Source: Breznakiella homolactica
GTDB taxonomy: Bacteria; Spirochaetota; Spirochaetia; Treponematales; Breznakiellaceae
Reading direction: 5' to 3'
Length of the DNA: 64,000 nucleotides
NCBI RefSeq assembly: GCF_016616095.2
Contig: NZ_CP067089.2
Coordinates: forward strand, 1,922,001 to 1,986,000
The position numbers and the translations under genes are program-made. Below are positions 36,074-44,787 of the stretch, one piece after another (position 1 is the stretch's first letter; every line of letters begins with the position of its first letter). The notes under the pieces were generated by a model. The model ran no database searches and was not told the DNA's origin. It was given only the letters and a program-made list of their open reading frames with translations.

Positions 36074-37273
36074 TCAGATTACCCCCAGATCACGGCCGAC
36101 TTTTTTAAAGGCTTCTATACAGCGGTCCAGCATCTCATCCGTATGGGCCGCGGAAAGCTGAACCCGGATACGGGCGGCGCCCTTGGGAACCACCGGATAA
36201 CTGAAGGCAATAACGTAAATCCCCTCATCCAGGAGACCTTCCGCCATCCGAACCGCCAGGACTTCATCCTTGAGCATCACCGGGACAATGGGATGCTCCC
36301 CGGGGCGGATAGCAAAACCCGCTTCTTCCATGGCTTTCCTGAACCGGGCGGTGTTGTGTCTGAGGGTATTCCGGTGTTCGGGAGCCCCCGAAGCCAGACG
36401 TATAGCCTCCCGGGTACCGCCCACAATGGCGGGAGGTATGGTATTGCTGAAAAGATAGGGCCTGGCTTTCTGGCGGAGCCATTGGATCAGTTCCCGCCTC
36501 CCCGCCACACAGCCCCCTGAGGCTCCTCCGAGGGCTTTCCCGAAGGTGGTGGTAATGAGATCCACCCGGTCCATAACGTTCCAGTATTCATGGGTACCCC
36601 GGCCCCGGTCTCCGATAAACCCCGTGGCGTGGCTGTCATCCACCAGGACCAGGGCGTCGTATTTTTCCGCCAGGGAACATATCTTCGGAAGGTCCGCCAT
36701 ATCGCCGTCCATGGAGAATACGCCGTCGGTGGCAATAAGCCGGTACTTGGCATCCCGGCCGTCGATAAGTTTCTGTTCCAGGTCATCCATATCCATGTGG
36801 GCGTAGATGAACCGGTCCGCTTTGCACAGCCGGATTCCGTCAATCACCGAGGCGTGGTTCAGGGAATCCGTATATACCGCGCAGTCCTTGTCCAGGAGCG
36901 CCTCAAAAACACCGCCGTTGGCGTCAAAGCAGGATGAAAGGAGAATGGCGTCCTCGGTACCGAGGAATTCCGAAATTTCAGACTCCAGGAGTTTATGGGG
37001 TTCCTGGGTCCCGCAGATAAACCGGACCGAAGACAGTCCGTAGCCCCACTTTTCCATTGCCCGGGCGGCGGCATCGGCGAGTTCCTTTCTGCCGGACAGT
37101 CCCAGGTAATTATTGGCGCAGAAATTAAGGGCTTCCCGTTCGGGACCGCCGCCGGTTTTCGTTCTGATTTCCGGTCCCTGGGGAGTCGCGAGAACCCGTT
37201 CATCCTTGTACAGGCCCTGGGTTTTCAGCGCCGAGAGCTGTTCCGAAAGATCGTTTTTGATTGCGCCGTACAT
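36074..37273 (-). CDS. kbl: Glycine C-acetyltransferase (2-amino-3-ketobutyrate CoA ligase)
   Basis: At 399 residues this PLP enzyme of the alpha-oxoamine synthase family has the expected length. Family motifs include NFCANNYLGLSGRKELADAA near residue 52, the PLP-contact DDSHATGFIG near 212 and the PLP-lysine segment TTTFGKALGGASGG near 240-253. It converts 2-amino-3-oxobutyrate plus CoA to glycine and acetyl-CoA in threonine breakdown. KBL and 8-amino-7-oxononanoate synthase are close relatives; the N-terminal part and the GAIKNDLSEQLSALK start favour Kbl. The usual partner, threonine dehydrogenase, is not in the window. The gene is 9 bases downstream of the PEGA protein gene, so both may be cotranscribed. 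Confidence 0.9.
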   Translation of the reverse strand: MYGAIKNDLSEQLSALKTQGLYKDERVLATPQGPEIRTKTGGGPEREALNFCANNYLGLSGRKELADAAARAMEKWGYGLSSVRFICGTQEPHKLLESEISEFLGTEDAILLSSCFDANGGVFEALLDKDCAVYTDSLNHASVIDGIRLCKADRFIYAHMDMDDLEQKLIDGRDAKYRLIATDGVFSMDGDMADLPKICSLAEKYDALVLVDDSHATGFIGDRGRGTHEYWNVMDRVDLITTTFGKALGGASGGCVAGRRELIQWLRQKARPYLFSNTIPPAIVGGTREAIRLASGAPEHRNTLRHNTARFRKAMEEAGFAIRPGEHPIVPVMLKDEVLAVRMAEGLLDEGIYVIAFSYPVVPKGAARIRVQLSAAHTDEMLDRCIEAFKKVGRDLGVI

Positions 37274-37282
37274 GGTCCCTCC

Positions 37283-38872
37283 TTAATATATCAAACCAAT
37301 GCCCACACCGCCGAAGGGTCCCCACTCGGAATCCCTCAGGCACACACCTCCGAGAACGCTGAATACAAATGTGGACGGGGGCGGGAAAAATTTGAATTCC
37401 GCCCCGGCACTGAACTGTTCCAGGGATACGGGGCTGTCCCCCGCAAAGGCAAAATCGGTCTTTGCGGAAATTCCCGCGGCGAATATCCGGTGCCGGTATC
37501 CAACACCGCCGGAGACAATCCCCCGGGGAATCCCTTCATCGGGGCGTCCTCTTTCTCCGGGCCAGGCCAATCCCGGGCTCAGCACCACCGTAATCGGGAC
37601 GGGAAAAGTCCAGGACAGGGGTACAAAAACCTCCGGGCCTGAGACAAGTCCGAATGGACTGACCTCACCCTTCCAGGACCATCCGTACGCCGCACCCAGA
37701 GCCAGGCCGAAAGGTTCCCCGCCGCCCCCGAAAAAACGCCATTTTACGGATCCCGCAAAGGCGGTCGCCGCGTCCCCCTCAAATTCAGGATCCACATTGA
37801 GAGCCGCGGCGATTTCCAGCCGGTCCATAGGACTGAACCGGAAGGCCAGGGCAAAAGGAAGCGAAGTCCAGGCGCCCCGGGAAGGTTCAGGCCGGCCGAA
37901 GAGAAGTCCCGCGTCGAACTGGTAAGACCCTTTCGGAAGCTGGTCCGGCACCGGTGAAAACAGGAATCCCGGTTTCCCGGAAAACAGGGACCGGGGATAT
38001 ATCTGTATGGACGAATCGATGGTTACCGCAGCACTGGCGGATCTCTCGGCGGGTTTCGAGCCGTCCCAGGGCAGGGATTCGGTCTCGAGGCGGGCGTAAT
38101 ACACGCCGTCCGGCAGAGGAGTACCACCCCGGCCCCGGCCGTCCCAGATGACCGTCTGGGACCACGTCCTGAAGGGGCCGATATACTGGTAATATACGGT
38201 TTCACCCGCGGCGTTGGAAATGACGAGAGTACCCTGGCCGGAGGAGCTGGCTTCGAAGGAAAATTCCGTGGTTCCAAGGTTTCCGGAATTTCCGGGATTA
38301 AAACGCTGCCGGGATACGGCAAGGCCGCTTATCCTGAACGCGGCGGGACGGAGCACAAAATCCGCGGTCTCCATGGCTCCCGCGGTGATATAAACGGTCC
38401 GGCTTGCATCCTCCCAGCCAAAAGCCCGCACCCGGACCGAACGGAACCCTTCGGGAAGGGTCAGTATGGAACCGGTCATAAGACTGCCGTCGACGTAGAC
38501 CGCCGGATTAAAAGGGAGGATATTGCTGTCGGGGCTTCCGGCGGCCCGCTGGACCGTGACCCAGAGTCGTCCCGTGGCCCGCTCCAGATCGAGGGAAACA
38601 CGAACCCGGCCGTTTTCCGGCACCGATATCCTGACCTGGCGGTCGAGGTACCCTTCCCGCTCGAGACGCAGGGAATACCGTCCCGGGGAAAGGTCAGACA
38701 TGGTCAGAGGTGTAGTCCCGCGGGAAATGCCGTCAATGTAAACCTTGGCCCCGGTGGGATTGCTTTGAATATACAGTCCGGTGCCCGTAACCTCTTCTAT
38801 GCTGTCCCCGGAAACCGGGCTTGCCGCAAGGAAAAGCAGCAGCCCCAATACGGGAAGAACTCTGCGGAACAT
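37283..38872 (-). CDS. Exported PEGA-domain protein with FlgD-like Ig module and barrel-like C-terminus
   Basis: The 529-residue protein has a signal peptide (LPVLGLLLFLAASPVSGDS). A PEGA domain follows (about 30-95: IQSNPTGAKVYIDGISRG, then PGRYSLRLEREGY), then a second degenerate PEGA-like unit (about 105-170), an FlgD-type Ig module (about 205-270, VIWDGRGRGGTPLPDGVYYA) and a Gly/Phe-rich strand region (about 300-529) ending GIGLIY that could be an outer-membrane barrel. PEGA domains are common in spirochaete surface proteins. The C-terminal part resembles other spirochaete proteins of unknown role. Specific function is not known to me. Confidence 0.75.
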   Translation of the reverse strand: MFRRVLPVLGLLLFLAASPVSGDSIEEVTGTGLYIQSNPTGAKVYIDGISRGTTPLTMSDLSPGRYSLRLEREGYLDRQVRISVPENGRVRVSLDLERATGRLWVTVQRAAGSPDSNILPFNPAVYVDGSLMTGSILTLPEGFRSVRVRAFGWEDASRTVYITAGAMETADFVLRPAAFRISGLAVSRQRFNPGNSGNLGTTEFSFEASSSGQGTLVISNAAGETVYYQYIGPFRTWSQTVIWDGRGRGGTPLPDGVYYARLETESLPWDGSKPAERSASAAVTIDSSIQIYPRSLFSGKPGFLFSPVPDQLPKGSYQFDAGLLFGRPEPSRGAWTSLPFALAFRFSPMDRLEIAAALNVDPEFEGDAATAFAGSVKWRFFGGGGEPFGLALGAAYGWSWKGEVSPFGLVSGPEVFVPLSWTFPVPITVVLSPGLAWPGERGRPDEGIPRGIVSGGVGYRHRIFAAGISAKTDFAFAGDSPVSLEQFSAGAEFKFFPPPSTFVFSVLGGVCLRDSEWGPFGGVGIGLIY

Positions 38873-38964
38873 ACTAAGACTATAAAGCTTTTTCCCATGG
38901 TTTGCATATCCGCCCGGACAGCCGCATTATATCTTTTATCCGCCAAGGAAACCGGGGGCTGCCG

Positions 38965-39702
38965 CTACGAACCGATTCTTCCGTCCTGGGAAAAACTGAA
39001 GTAGGAATTCCCCGAAAATATCAGATGATCGAGGAAACGGATGCCCAGGATATCCGCGGCGGCCTGGAGGCGTACGGTTATATCCTCATCTTCCTGTGAA
39101 GGCTGAAGATGGCCCGACGGATGGTTATGGGCGACAATCACCGCGCTGGCCCTGTCCAGGATCGGGTCGGAATACACCTCCCGGGGATGAACAATGGTCC
39201 TGTTTACCAGGCCGATGGTTACGATACGGACCGCCATAACCTCATGGGCGCCGTTCAGCGAGAGGCACATAAAATGTTCCTGCCGGCGGTTCCCGTAATG
39301 GCGGATCACGTTGAAGGCGTCCGTGGGATGGGTGATCCGTATACCCGACGGTCCCCACCGGCGGCGGCCGAATTCCAGCATCGCGGCAATGGTGCAGGCC
39401 TTGGATTCTCCCATGCCGGTAATTGCCGCGAGATCCCTGACCGAAGGAATTTCTTTTTCCCGGTCCAAACGGTCCTGCAGTTCCCTGGCCAGGGTAAAGA
39501 CGTTTTTCCCCTTGATACCGGCGTTGAGGATAACCGCCAGAAGTTCCCGGTCGGACAGGGCACAGGGCCCCTGGTTTAAAAGCCGCTCCCGGGGACGTTC
39601 TTCCTCAGGAAGCTCCAGCGGCCCCGGAGTTTCGGCTTTCCGGTATGCCGACGGTACTTCCCCGGCAGCCTGCCGCAGGATAGTATGGTGTTTTTCTTTC
39701 AT
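38965..39702 (-). CDS. radC: RadC-family JAMM/MPN protein
   Basis: The protein of 245 residues (start at the second Met, base 39702, because the upstream 12 codons overlap the neighbouring leader) has an N-terminal helix-hairpin-helix UPF0758 domain (ALSDRELLAVILNAGIKGKN, then GMGESKACTIAA) and a C-terminal JAMM metalloprotease-like domain with HNHPSG...PSQEDE near residues 195-210, which supplies the zinc ligands. RadC was once assigned to DNA repair, but its real role is unclear; family members are often linked to mobile elements. No Shine-Dalgarno sequence is evident before the start. The gene is divergent from the GH73 lipoprotein. Confidence 0.9.
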   Translation of the reverse strand: MKEKHHTILRQAAGEVPSAYRKAETPGPLELPEEERPRERLLNQGPCALSDRELLAVILNAGIKGKNVFTLARELQDRLDREKEIPSVRDLAAITGMGESKACTIAAMLEFGRRRWGPSGIRITHPTDAFNVIRHYGNRRQEHFMCLSLNGAHEVMAVRIVTIGLVNRTIVHPREVYSDPILDRASAVIVAHNHPSGHLQPSQEDEDITVRLQAAADILGIRFLDHLIFSGNSYFSFSQDGRIGS

Positions 39703-39759
39703 ATAAAAAATACGGCGCCGCGCGTAATCCTGCTTCAATGGACTGCCGATACTTCAAGT

Positions 39760-40371
39760 ATGAACCATCGTTTTTCTGTAGTGTTTGTTTTTCTGTGCAC
39801 AGCGGTTTTATTGGCGTCCTGCGCCGGCAGTCCCGGCGCCCAGGCCCCGGAACGGCCGGAAAAGCCTCCGATCCCCGAAAAAATCCTCGGCAGGGGCCTC
39901 GTTCAGCCGGAGGATCTTGCGGGTTTCCTCCTGGAAACAAACCCCGGCGCCGATCCGGCGTTTGTCCGCAGTCTCGCCCGCTATTATGAGGAAGAATCAG
40001 CCGCCGAAGGGGTCAGCCACGATGTGGCATTCAGCCAGATGTGTCTGGAGACGGGATTCCTCCGTTTCGGCGGGCTGGTGACACCGGACATGAACAATTT
40101 CTGCGGCCTCGGTTCCATAGGTCCGGGCCAGCCTGGGGAGCGTTTTCCCACACCCCGGATAGGCGTACGGGCCCATATTCAGCATTTAAAAGCCTACGCC
40201 ACGGATCAGCCGTTAAACCAGGAGCTGGTCGATCCCCGCTACCGCTGGGTTAAGTACGGCTCCGCCCCCACGATCTACGATTTGGCGGGACGCTGGGCAA
40301 CGGACAAGGAATATGGAAGGAAAATAGCGGCCATACTGGACAGGCTCTACACATACGCCTTTGAGGGATAA
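39760..40371 (+). CDS. GH73-type glucosaminidase lipoprotein
   Basis: The 203-residue product starts with a lipoprotein signal (FVFLCTAVLLASCAGS), which fixes the start at 39760 although the open frame reaches back to 39685. The rest is a FlgJ/LytG-like glucosaminidase domain: EGVSHDVAFSQMCLETGFLR supplies the catalytic Glu, followed by NNFCGLG and FPTPRIGVRAHIQHLKAYA, and it ends DKEYGRKIAAILDRLY. It would cleave the glycan strands of peptidoglycan from the membrane surface. No obvious ribosome site precedes the ATG. Confidence 0.85.
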   Translation: MNHRFSVVFVFLCTAVLLASCAGSPGAQAPERPEKPPIPEKILGRGLVQPEDLAGFLLETNPGADPAFVRSLARYYEEESAAEGVSHDVAFSQMCLETGFLRFGGLVTPDMNNFCGLGSIGPGQPGERFPTPRIGVRAHIQHLKAYATDQPLNQELVDPRYRWVKYGSAPTIYDLAGRWATDKEYGRKIAAILDRLYTYAFEG

Positions 40372-40422
40372 GCGCACCGGTTAATCTAACCGATGCAAAA
40401 AAACGTCCGGTTTCCCGTTTCT

Positions 40423-41628
40423 CTATAACTCCAATTCCATCCATCCCCGGGAGAAACGCATCACCATTTTTCCGTCCCGGAAGAACGCGTCGGTAAGGGG
40501 GATCCCGTACCGGGAAAATCCCGCGGCCAAAGACGCGGTAAATTCATCCTGAAAATCAAGGCCCGCCGGATTCCACGGGGTTCCGCTGCCGGAAGTATAG
40601 CCGGGGAGCGTTTCATTGACGCCGGCCGTAAGGGCATCCGTAAAGGGCCGCTCCAGAATACGCACGGCGGGGTAAAAAGCTTCGGATTCGGCCAGAACCA
40701 GGGCGGCGCCGCCGCTGTTGAAGCTCTGTATGTACAGGCCGGTCACCGCGCCGGAAGCATTACCCAGGGGCATAGGAAAAGGACGCATATCAATATACAC
40801 CACCGGGCTATCGGGATTCAGCGGCGGCAGATTCCGGTCCATCCCGTTTTTCCAGGCGTCCCTGAAAGCGGCGGCTATGCTTTCATCACCGGAGAATGAG
40901 CCCACCAGGGCAGCGGGCTCCAGTCTGAGGGACGGCGGCTCACCGGGGATAAACACCACCGAGCCGTTCTCATCCTCCGTCATAAGCCCCAGATCAAAAC
41001 ACTGGGACCGGCGGTTATCCTGCAGGAACTCACCGGTCCTGGGAGAACCGTAGCCCGCCGCGCCGTTGGCGCCCCCCAGGCCAAGGCTTTTGCCGTAATG
41101 GTCAAGGAAATCGTCCCGGACAGTATATACCCTGTTCCGGTCCGACGCCTTGAGCGCGAGGACGAGATCAGGAAGTCCCCAGGAATTTGCCCGGCCCTCC
41201 CTGGTCCGCCAGTTCTGAACCCAGGTAACAGGGTTTGGCCGGGGCCACCGGTGAACCTTGTCACCCCCCAGGACTCCCGCCAGGGGTGTCTCCATGTACA
41301 GGGCTTCGGTATAGGCCGACTTAAAGAGATCGGAAAGGGCCTTCTTTTCAGCCTCATCACCGGGGGCCTCAGCGGAAAGGAATTCCCCCACCCCCTGGGC
41401 GGGACGGATTTCCGGAATGGCTTCCGGCCTGAAACTGAGGGTATCCGGAAGCGGATACGAAGTCCGGGAAGAATCCGCCGGGGATTCTCCGGCGGGAGCC
41501 TCCGGGGTTCCGCCGCCCGAAGACTGCTGCCCGGATTCCAGCCCGGCGCAGGCAGCAAACAGCAGGACCGCAGTGCCGGCCAGGAAGAATCTATATATTC
41601 CGCGCGTATTTCTTTTATTCATATTCAT
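40423..41628 (-). CDS. Hypothetical lipoprotein of 401 aa
   Basis: I do not recognise this family. The N-terminus is a lipoprotein signal (FFLAGTAVLLFAACAG) followed by a Ser/Gly/Pro-rich linker (about 35-65). The remaining 340 residues are soluble and mixed alpha/beta, without repeats or catalytic motifs I can name; PGEPPSLRLEPAALVGSFSG and NPDSPVVYIDMRPFPMPLG are hydrophobic core candidates. Met3 could be the real start. It is divergent from the sodium-pump genes. Envelope location is the only thing that can be stated with confidence. Confidence 0.7.
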   Translation of the reverse strand: MNMNKRNTRGIYRFFLAGTAVLLFAACAGLESGQQSSGGGTPEAPAGESPADSSRTSYPLPDTLSFRPEAIPEIRPAQGVGEFLSAEAPGDEAEKKALSDLFKSAYTEALYMETPLAGVLGGDKVHRWPRPNPVTWVQNWRTREGRANSWGLPDLVLALKASDRNRVYTVRDDFLDHYGKSLGLGGANGAAGYGSPRTGEFLQDNRRSQCFDLGLMTEDENGSVVFIPGEPPSLRLEPAALVGSFSGDESIAAAFRDAWKNGMDRNLPPLNPDSPVVYIDMRPFPMPLGNASGAVTGLYIQSFNSGGAALVLAESEAFYPAVRILERPFTDALTAGVNETLPGYTSGSGTPWNPAGLDFQDEFTASLAAGFSRYGIPLTDAFFRDGKMVMRFSRGWMELEL

Positions 41629-41718
41629 ATTGTACTATAGTTATCGGTAAGAATCTAAAGGACCTACGGGCTCCGGACGGATTTAGGCGCATACTTAAAA
41701 TATATACAGGAACAAAAA

Positions 41719-42843
41719 ATGAGTGAACTATTTATCGGTTTCACATCCTTTACCTGGCAGGACGCGGTGATGATCCTGATTGGTATCGTACTGATTGTGC
41801 TGGCCATCAAAAAGGAATATGAACCCATGCTGCTGCTGCCCATCGGGTTCGGGACAATCCTGGTAAATCTGCCCCTTTCCGCGGTACTCGAATACGACGG
41901 GGCGCCGGGGTTCCTGAAGCTCCTCTTCGACGCGGGGATCGCGACGGAGCTGTTTCCGGTGCTTATTTTTATCGCCGTGGGAGCCATGTGCGATTTCGGG
42001 CCGATGTTCAAGAATCCGGTGATGATGTTCTTCGGCGCCGCGGCGCAGTTCGGAATTTTTATAACCATCCTGGTGGGTGTTGCCCTGGGGTTCGATCTTA
42101 AACTGGCTGCCGCGGTGGGAATAATCGGGGCCGCCGACGGGCCGACATCTATTTTCGTGGCGACCCGGTTCGCGAAGGAGTATCTGGGACCAATATCGGT
42201 GGCGGCCTATTCCTATATGGCTCTGGTTCCCCTGATCCAGCCTCCGGTAATCAAGCTGCTGACCACAAAAAAAGAACGGACCATTAAAATGGTAGCCCAT
42301 GATTCGGATATTCCCAAAAGCCTGCGGATATGTTTTCCCATCGTGGTTACCCTGGTTTCCGGCATGGTGGCGCCCATGAGCGTTCCCCTGATCGGTTCGT
42401 TGATGTTCGGCAACCTTATCCGTGAGTGCGGCGTCCTGGACCGGCTTTCCAATGCAGCGCAGAATGAGCTGGCCAATATCGTTACCCTGCTTCTGGGAAT
42501 AACCATCGGGGCCAGCATGCGGTCGGAGCAGTTCCTGCAGGGAACGACCCTGATGATCCTTGTCATGGGGCTGTGCGCATTCATCTTCGATACCGCCGGG
42601 GGAGTCCTGTTCGCTAAACTGCTGAATCTTTTTATGAAGGAAAAGATCAATCCCATGGTGGGCGCCGCGGGCATATCGGCGTTCCCCATGAGCGCCCGGG
42701 TTGTCCAGCGCCTGGCCACAAAGGAAGATCCCAATACCTTCATCATAATGCACGCGGTCAGCGCCAATGTTTCGGGCCAGCTCGGCTCGGTAATCGCCGG
42801 GGGCATAGTCCTTGCATTGGTCCCGATTCTGCTGGGCGCGTAG
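41719..42843 (+). CDS. oadB: Sodium-pumping decarboxylase beta subunit (OadB/GcdB family)
   Basis: The 374-residue polytopic protein is the membrane carboxybiotin decarboxylase subunit that couples decarboxylation of a 2-oxo or malonyl-type acid to sodium export. Family segments are visible: LPIGFGTILVNLPL, the catalytic-region GAMCDFGPM and AAVGIIGAADGPTSIFVATR (near residue 135, with the conserved Asp), and AAGISAFPMSARVVQ near the C-terminus. An AGGAAC ribosome site precedes the ATG. The gamma subunit follows 10 bases later; no alpha or biotin-carrier subunit is in the window, so the substrate (oxaloacetate, glutaconyl- or methylmalonyl-CoA) is undetermined. Confidence 0.93.
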   Translation: MSELFIGFTSFTWQDAVMILIGIVLIVLAIKKEYEPMLLLPIGFGTILVNLPLSAVLEYDGAPGFLKLLFDAGIATELFPVLIFIAVGAMCDFGPMFKNPVMMFFGAAAQFGIFITILVGVALGFDLKLAAAVGIIGAADGPTSIFVATRFAKEYLGPISVAAYSYMALVPLIQPPVIKLLTTKKERTIKMVAHDSDIPKSLRICFPIVVTLVSGMVAPMSVPLIGSLMFGNLIRECGVLDRLSNAAQNELANIVTLLLGITIGASMRSEQFLQGTTLMILVMGLCAFIFDTAGGVLFAKLLNLFMKEKINPMVGAAGISAFPMSARVVQRLATKEDPNTFIIMHAVSANVSGQLGSVIAGGIVLALVPILLGA

Positions 42844-42853
42844 GAGGAACGGA

Positions 42854-43015
42854 ATGAATCAGCTGCTGATTGCTATCCAGAACGGATCAAATATACAGAA
42901 AAGCCTCTTCCTTATGGTCTGCGGCCTGGTGTTTGTTTTTTCGGTACAGGTTGTCTTCTATCTGATTATCAAACTCTGGCCCAGGAAAAAAGCCTCCGGC
43001 CCCGACGGGGCTTAG
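42854..43015 (+). CDS. Small OadG-like gamma subunit of the sodium pump
   Basis: This short 53-residue protein is one membrane helix (about residues 14-38: LFLMVCGLVFVFSVQVVFYL) with a basic, Pro-containing tail (KLWPRKKAS). That is the plan of OadG/gamma subunits, which hold the decarboxylase complex together. It starts 10 bases after oadB with GGAGGAAC upstream. An upstream ATG at 42812 overlaps oadB and gives a non-family N-terminus, so I chose 42854. The call depends mainly on position and topology. Confidence 0.72.
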   Translation: MNQLLIAIQNGSNIQKSLFLMVCGLVFVFSVQVVFYLIIKLWPRKKASGPDGA

Positions 43016-43022
43016 CGGGATA

Positions 43023-43619
43023 CTATCTGAGTTTTTTCAGTTTGCTCAGGAAAAGAAGGCTGTTGGCTTCGCCGATAGCCTTGAGCCGCTCATAGTCTTC
43101 CTTTGTTTCCGTATCCGATCCGGAGATAATAAGGTCATTGCCCCGCCGCAGGAACCAGAGATAGTGTTTTTCCCGGAGCCGCAGGGGGTCTCTGCGGCTG
43201 TACCGGATCTCGAGCTGCTGTTCCAGGTAACCCGCCAGGGTGATATGGTTTTCATCCCCGGAAATCCAGAAGGCGGTTCCGTCCCCCAGAAAAAGCACCA
43301 TCCGTTTAAACCCTTCATTTACCGAAGCGTCGTTCCTGAATCCGTCAAAAATCAGGTTCTGCCGGCCCAGGCTCAGGTCGTATCCCTGGAGCCGGAGGTT
43401 TTTCCTGAGGGCGATGATTTCGGTACGGACCTTCTGGGCAACCTCGGGATTTTTAGACGCCCCCTGGAGTTCCGACCGCCATGAACGGAGTTCATCCTCG
43501 TAGAACCCGAACTCCGCCGTACGGCTGAGAAAGAATGTGGTTTCCGAAAGGAGTTTCCATACATCGGAAAAGCGGTCCGTCAGCAAGACCGCCAGCTCCG
43601 ATACGTTCAGCTTTGCCAT
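43023..43619 (-). CDS. Hypothetical protein of 198 aa
   Basis: I do not recognise this cytosolic protein. The first half (about 1-85) is helical and charged; the second half (about 95-198) is beta-rich (KRMVLFLGDGTAFWISGDEN, HYLWFLRRGNDLIISGSDTE) and ends in a basic helix. No signal peptide, membrane helix or metal motif is visible. Its start lies 49 bases from the divergent phosphoesterase gene, so the two may share a promoter region. It converges on the oadG-like gene with 7 bases between stops. Confidence 0.65.
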   Translation of the reverse strand: MAKLNVSELAVLLTDRFSDVWKLLSETTFFLSRTAEFGFYEDELRSWRSELQGASKNPEVAQKVRTEIIALRKNLRLQGYDLSLGRQNLIFDGFRNDASVNEGFKRMVLFLGDGTAFWISGDENHITLAGYLEQQLEIRYSRRDPLRLREKHYLWFLRRGNDLIISGSDTETKEDYERLKAIGEANSLLFLSKLKKLR

Positions 43620-43668
43620 TCTCCTGTTCCTGCCCTATACTACGATTATAGGATGTAATAACAGTCAA

Positions 43669-44418
43669 ATGCGAGTCCTGGTAGTTTCCGATATCCATGC
43701 CAATATTGCCGCCTTTGAGGCGGTGCTGAAACAGGAAAAAAACGGGTACGATGCCGTACTGTGCCTCGGGGATATTGTCGGGTACGGGCCGTACCCCAAC
43801 GAATGCGTTGAACTGGTATCCGAGGTCTGTACGGTCACCCTGGCGGGGAACCACGACCTGGCGGCATCGGGCGGTATGGATATTTCCGCATTTTCCGCCC
43901 GCGCAAAAAAAGCGGTAAAATGGACCCGGTCCCGGCTGTCCGGAAAAAACAGGCTGTTCCTGGAAAGCCTCGTTCCCCTGGGAGAATACCAGGGGGTTCT
44001 TCTGTCCCACGGCGGCCCGGAAAATCCCGTATGGAGCTATGTGATTTCGGAGATGGACGCGGCGGTATCATTTGGCATGGTGAATTTTAATGACTGCCTC
44101 TTCGGCCATACCCATATTCCCTCCGCCTTCATACAGCCGCCGGAGGACGGAACCGATGGTACCCGCCGGATTGAAGTCCGCTCCGGCGTCCCGGATTCTC
44201 CGGTAGAACAGGGTCCCCCCGGAACCCGGCGGCTCCTCAATCCCGGAAGCGTGGGCTTTCCCCGGGACACCGCGGACGCCCATAGGGACTCAAATCTGGA
44301 CCACGCCGCCGCCCGGTACGGGACCTTCGACACCGGGACCGGCCTATGGATTTTCAGACGGACGGAATACGATATGAACGAAACCGCTATGGCAATGATG
44401 AAAGCCGGTCTCTGGTGA
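43669..44418 (+). CDS. Metallophosphoesterase, YfcE/MJ0936 type
   Basis: The 249-residue protein shows the calcineurin-like metal motifs in order: DIHAN (residues 8-12), GDIVGYGPYPNE (near 36-47), GNHD (near 60-63), SHGG (near 110) and GHTHIP (near 145-150). It is probably a phosphodiesterase or a nucleotide or phosphoprotein phosphatase; these families do not allow a substrate call. The open frame extends upstream to 43537, but the conserved MRVLVVSDIHAN start fixes 43669. Its stop codon touches the first base of a 206-base palindrome, which may form its 3' end. Confidence 0.88.
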   Translation: MRVLVVSDIHANIAAFEAVLKQEKNGYDAVLCLGDIVGYGPYPNECVELVSEVCTVTLAGNHDLAASGGMDISAFSARAKKAVKWTRSRLSGKNRLFLESLVPLGEYQGVLLSHGGPENPVWSYVISEMDAAVSFGMVNFNDCLFGHTHIPSAFIQPPEDGTDGTRRIEVRSGVPDSPVEQGPPGTRRLLNPGSVGFPRDTADAHRDSNLDHAAARYGTFDTGTGLWIFRRTEYDMNETAMAMMKAGLW

Positions 44419-44624
44419 GGGCCGCCGCAGTATACCCGAGGGACAGAGCAGCGAAGCATGGAATAGCGGTCCGGGGGTCCTGTTGAGGAAAGGGCGCATG
44501 GCTCCTCAGCGGCCTGCGGCCTCGAAAGTCGCTCATGCGCCCTTTCCTCAAGCCACCCCATGTGACCAATATGACACCATGCTTCGCTGCCTTTTCTCAC
44601 GGAAACTGGGGACTGCGGCGGCCC
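44419..44624. repeat. Nested palindromic element B1
   Basis: Three perfect inverted arms nest here: 13 bases at 44419-44431 with 44612-44624 (GGGCCGCCGCAGT), 14 bases at 44448-44461 with 44577-44590 (GCAGCGAAGCATGG) and 16 bases at 44485-44500 with 44534-44549 (GAGGAAAGGGCGCATG). The innermost loop (44501-44533), read on the minus strand, contains AGCGACTTTCGAGGCCGC, the same core as element A at 16844-16860. It begins immediately after the phosphoesterase stop codon. Open frames across it appear non-coding. Confidence 0.8.
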
Positions 44625-44626
44625 CT

Positions 44627-44782
44627 GTCTGGCGGGGGCTCGGTGAGGGTGAATAGTCTGTATAGGGCATAGCACCGATAGCTGGTATCGTTCACCCTCA
44701 CCCAGACACCGCATAATGGCAGCACTTCCCGCTGTCGGCCTCCACACCATACCAGCAGAGTCCCCCACACCCCAGCCCCCGC
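44627..44782. repeat. Nested palindromic element B2
   Basis: Inverted arms: GTCTGG (44627-44632) with CCAGAC (44702-44707), TGAGGGTGAA (44644-44653) with TTCACCCTCA (44691-44700), and, crossing outward, GCGGGGGCT (44632-44640) with AGCCCCCGC (44774-44782). The second and third pairings cannot all form with the first at full length, so two alternative folds are possible. I see no gene in it. Confidence 0.6.
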
Positions 44783-44787
44783 AAAAG

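Noticed and set aside
38965..39738. Longer radC start at 39738
   Set aside because: The extra 12 codons have no family support and overlap the leader of the divergent lipoprotein gene.
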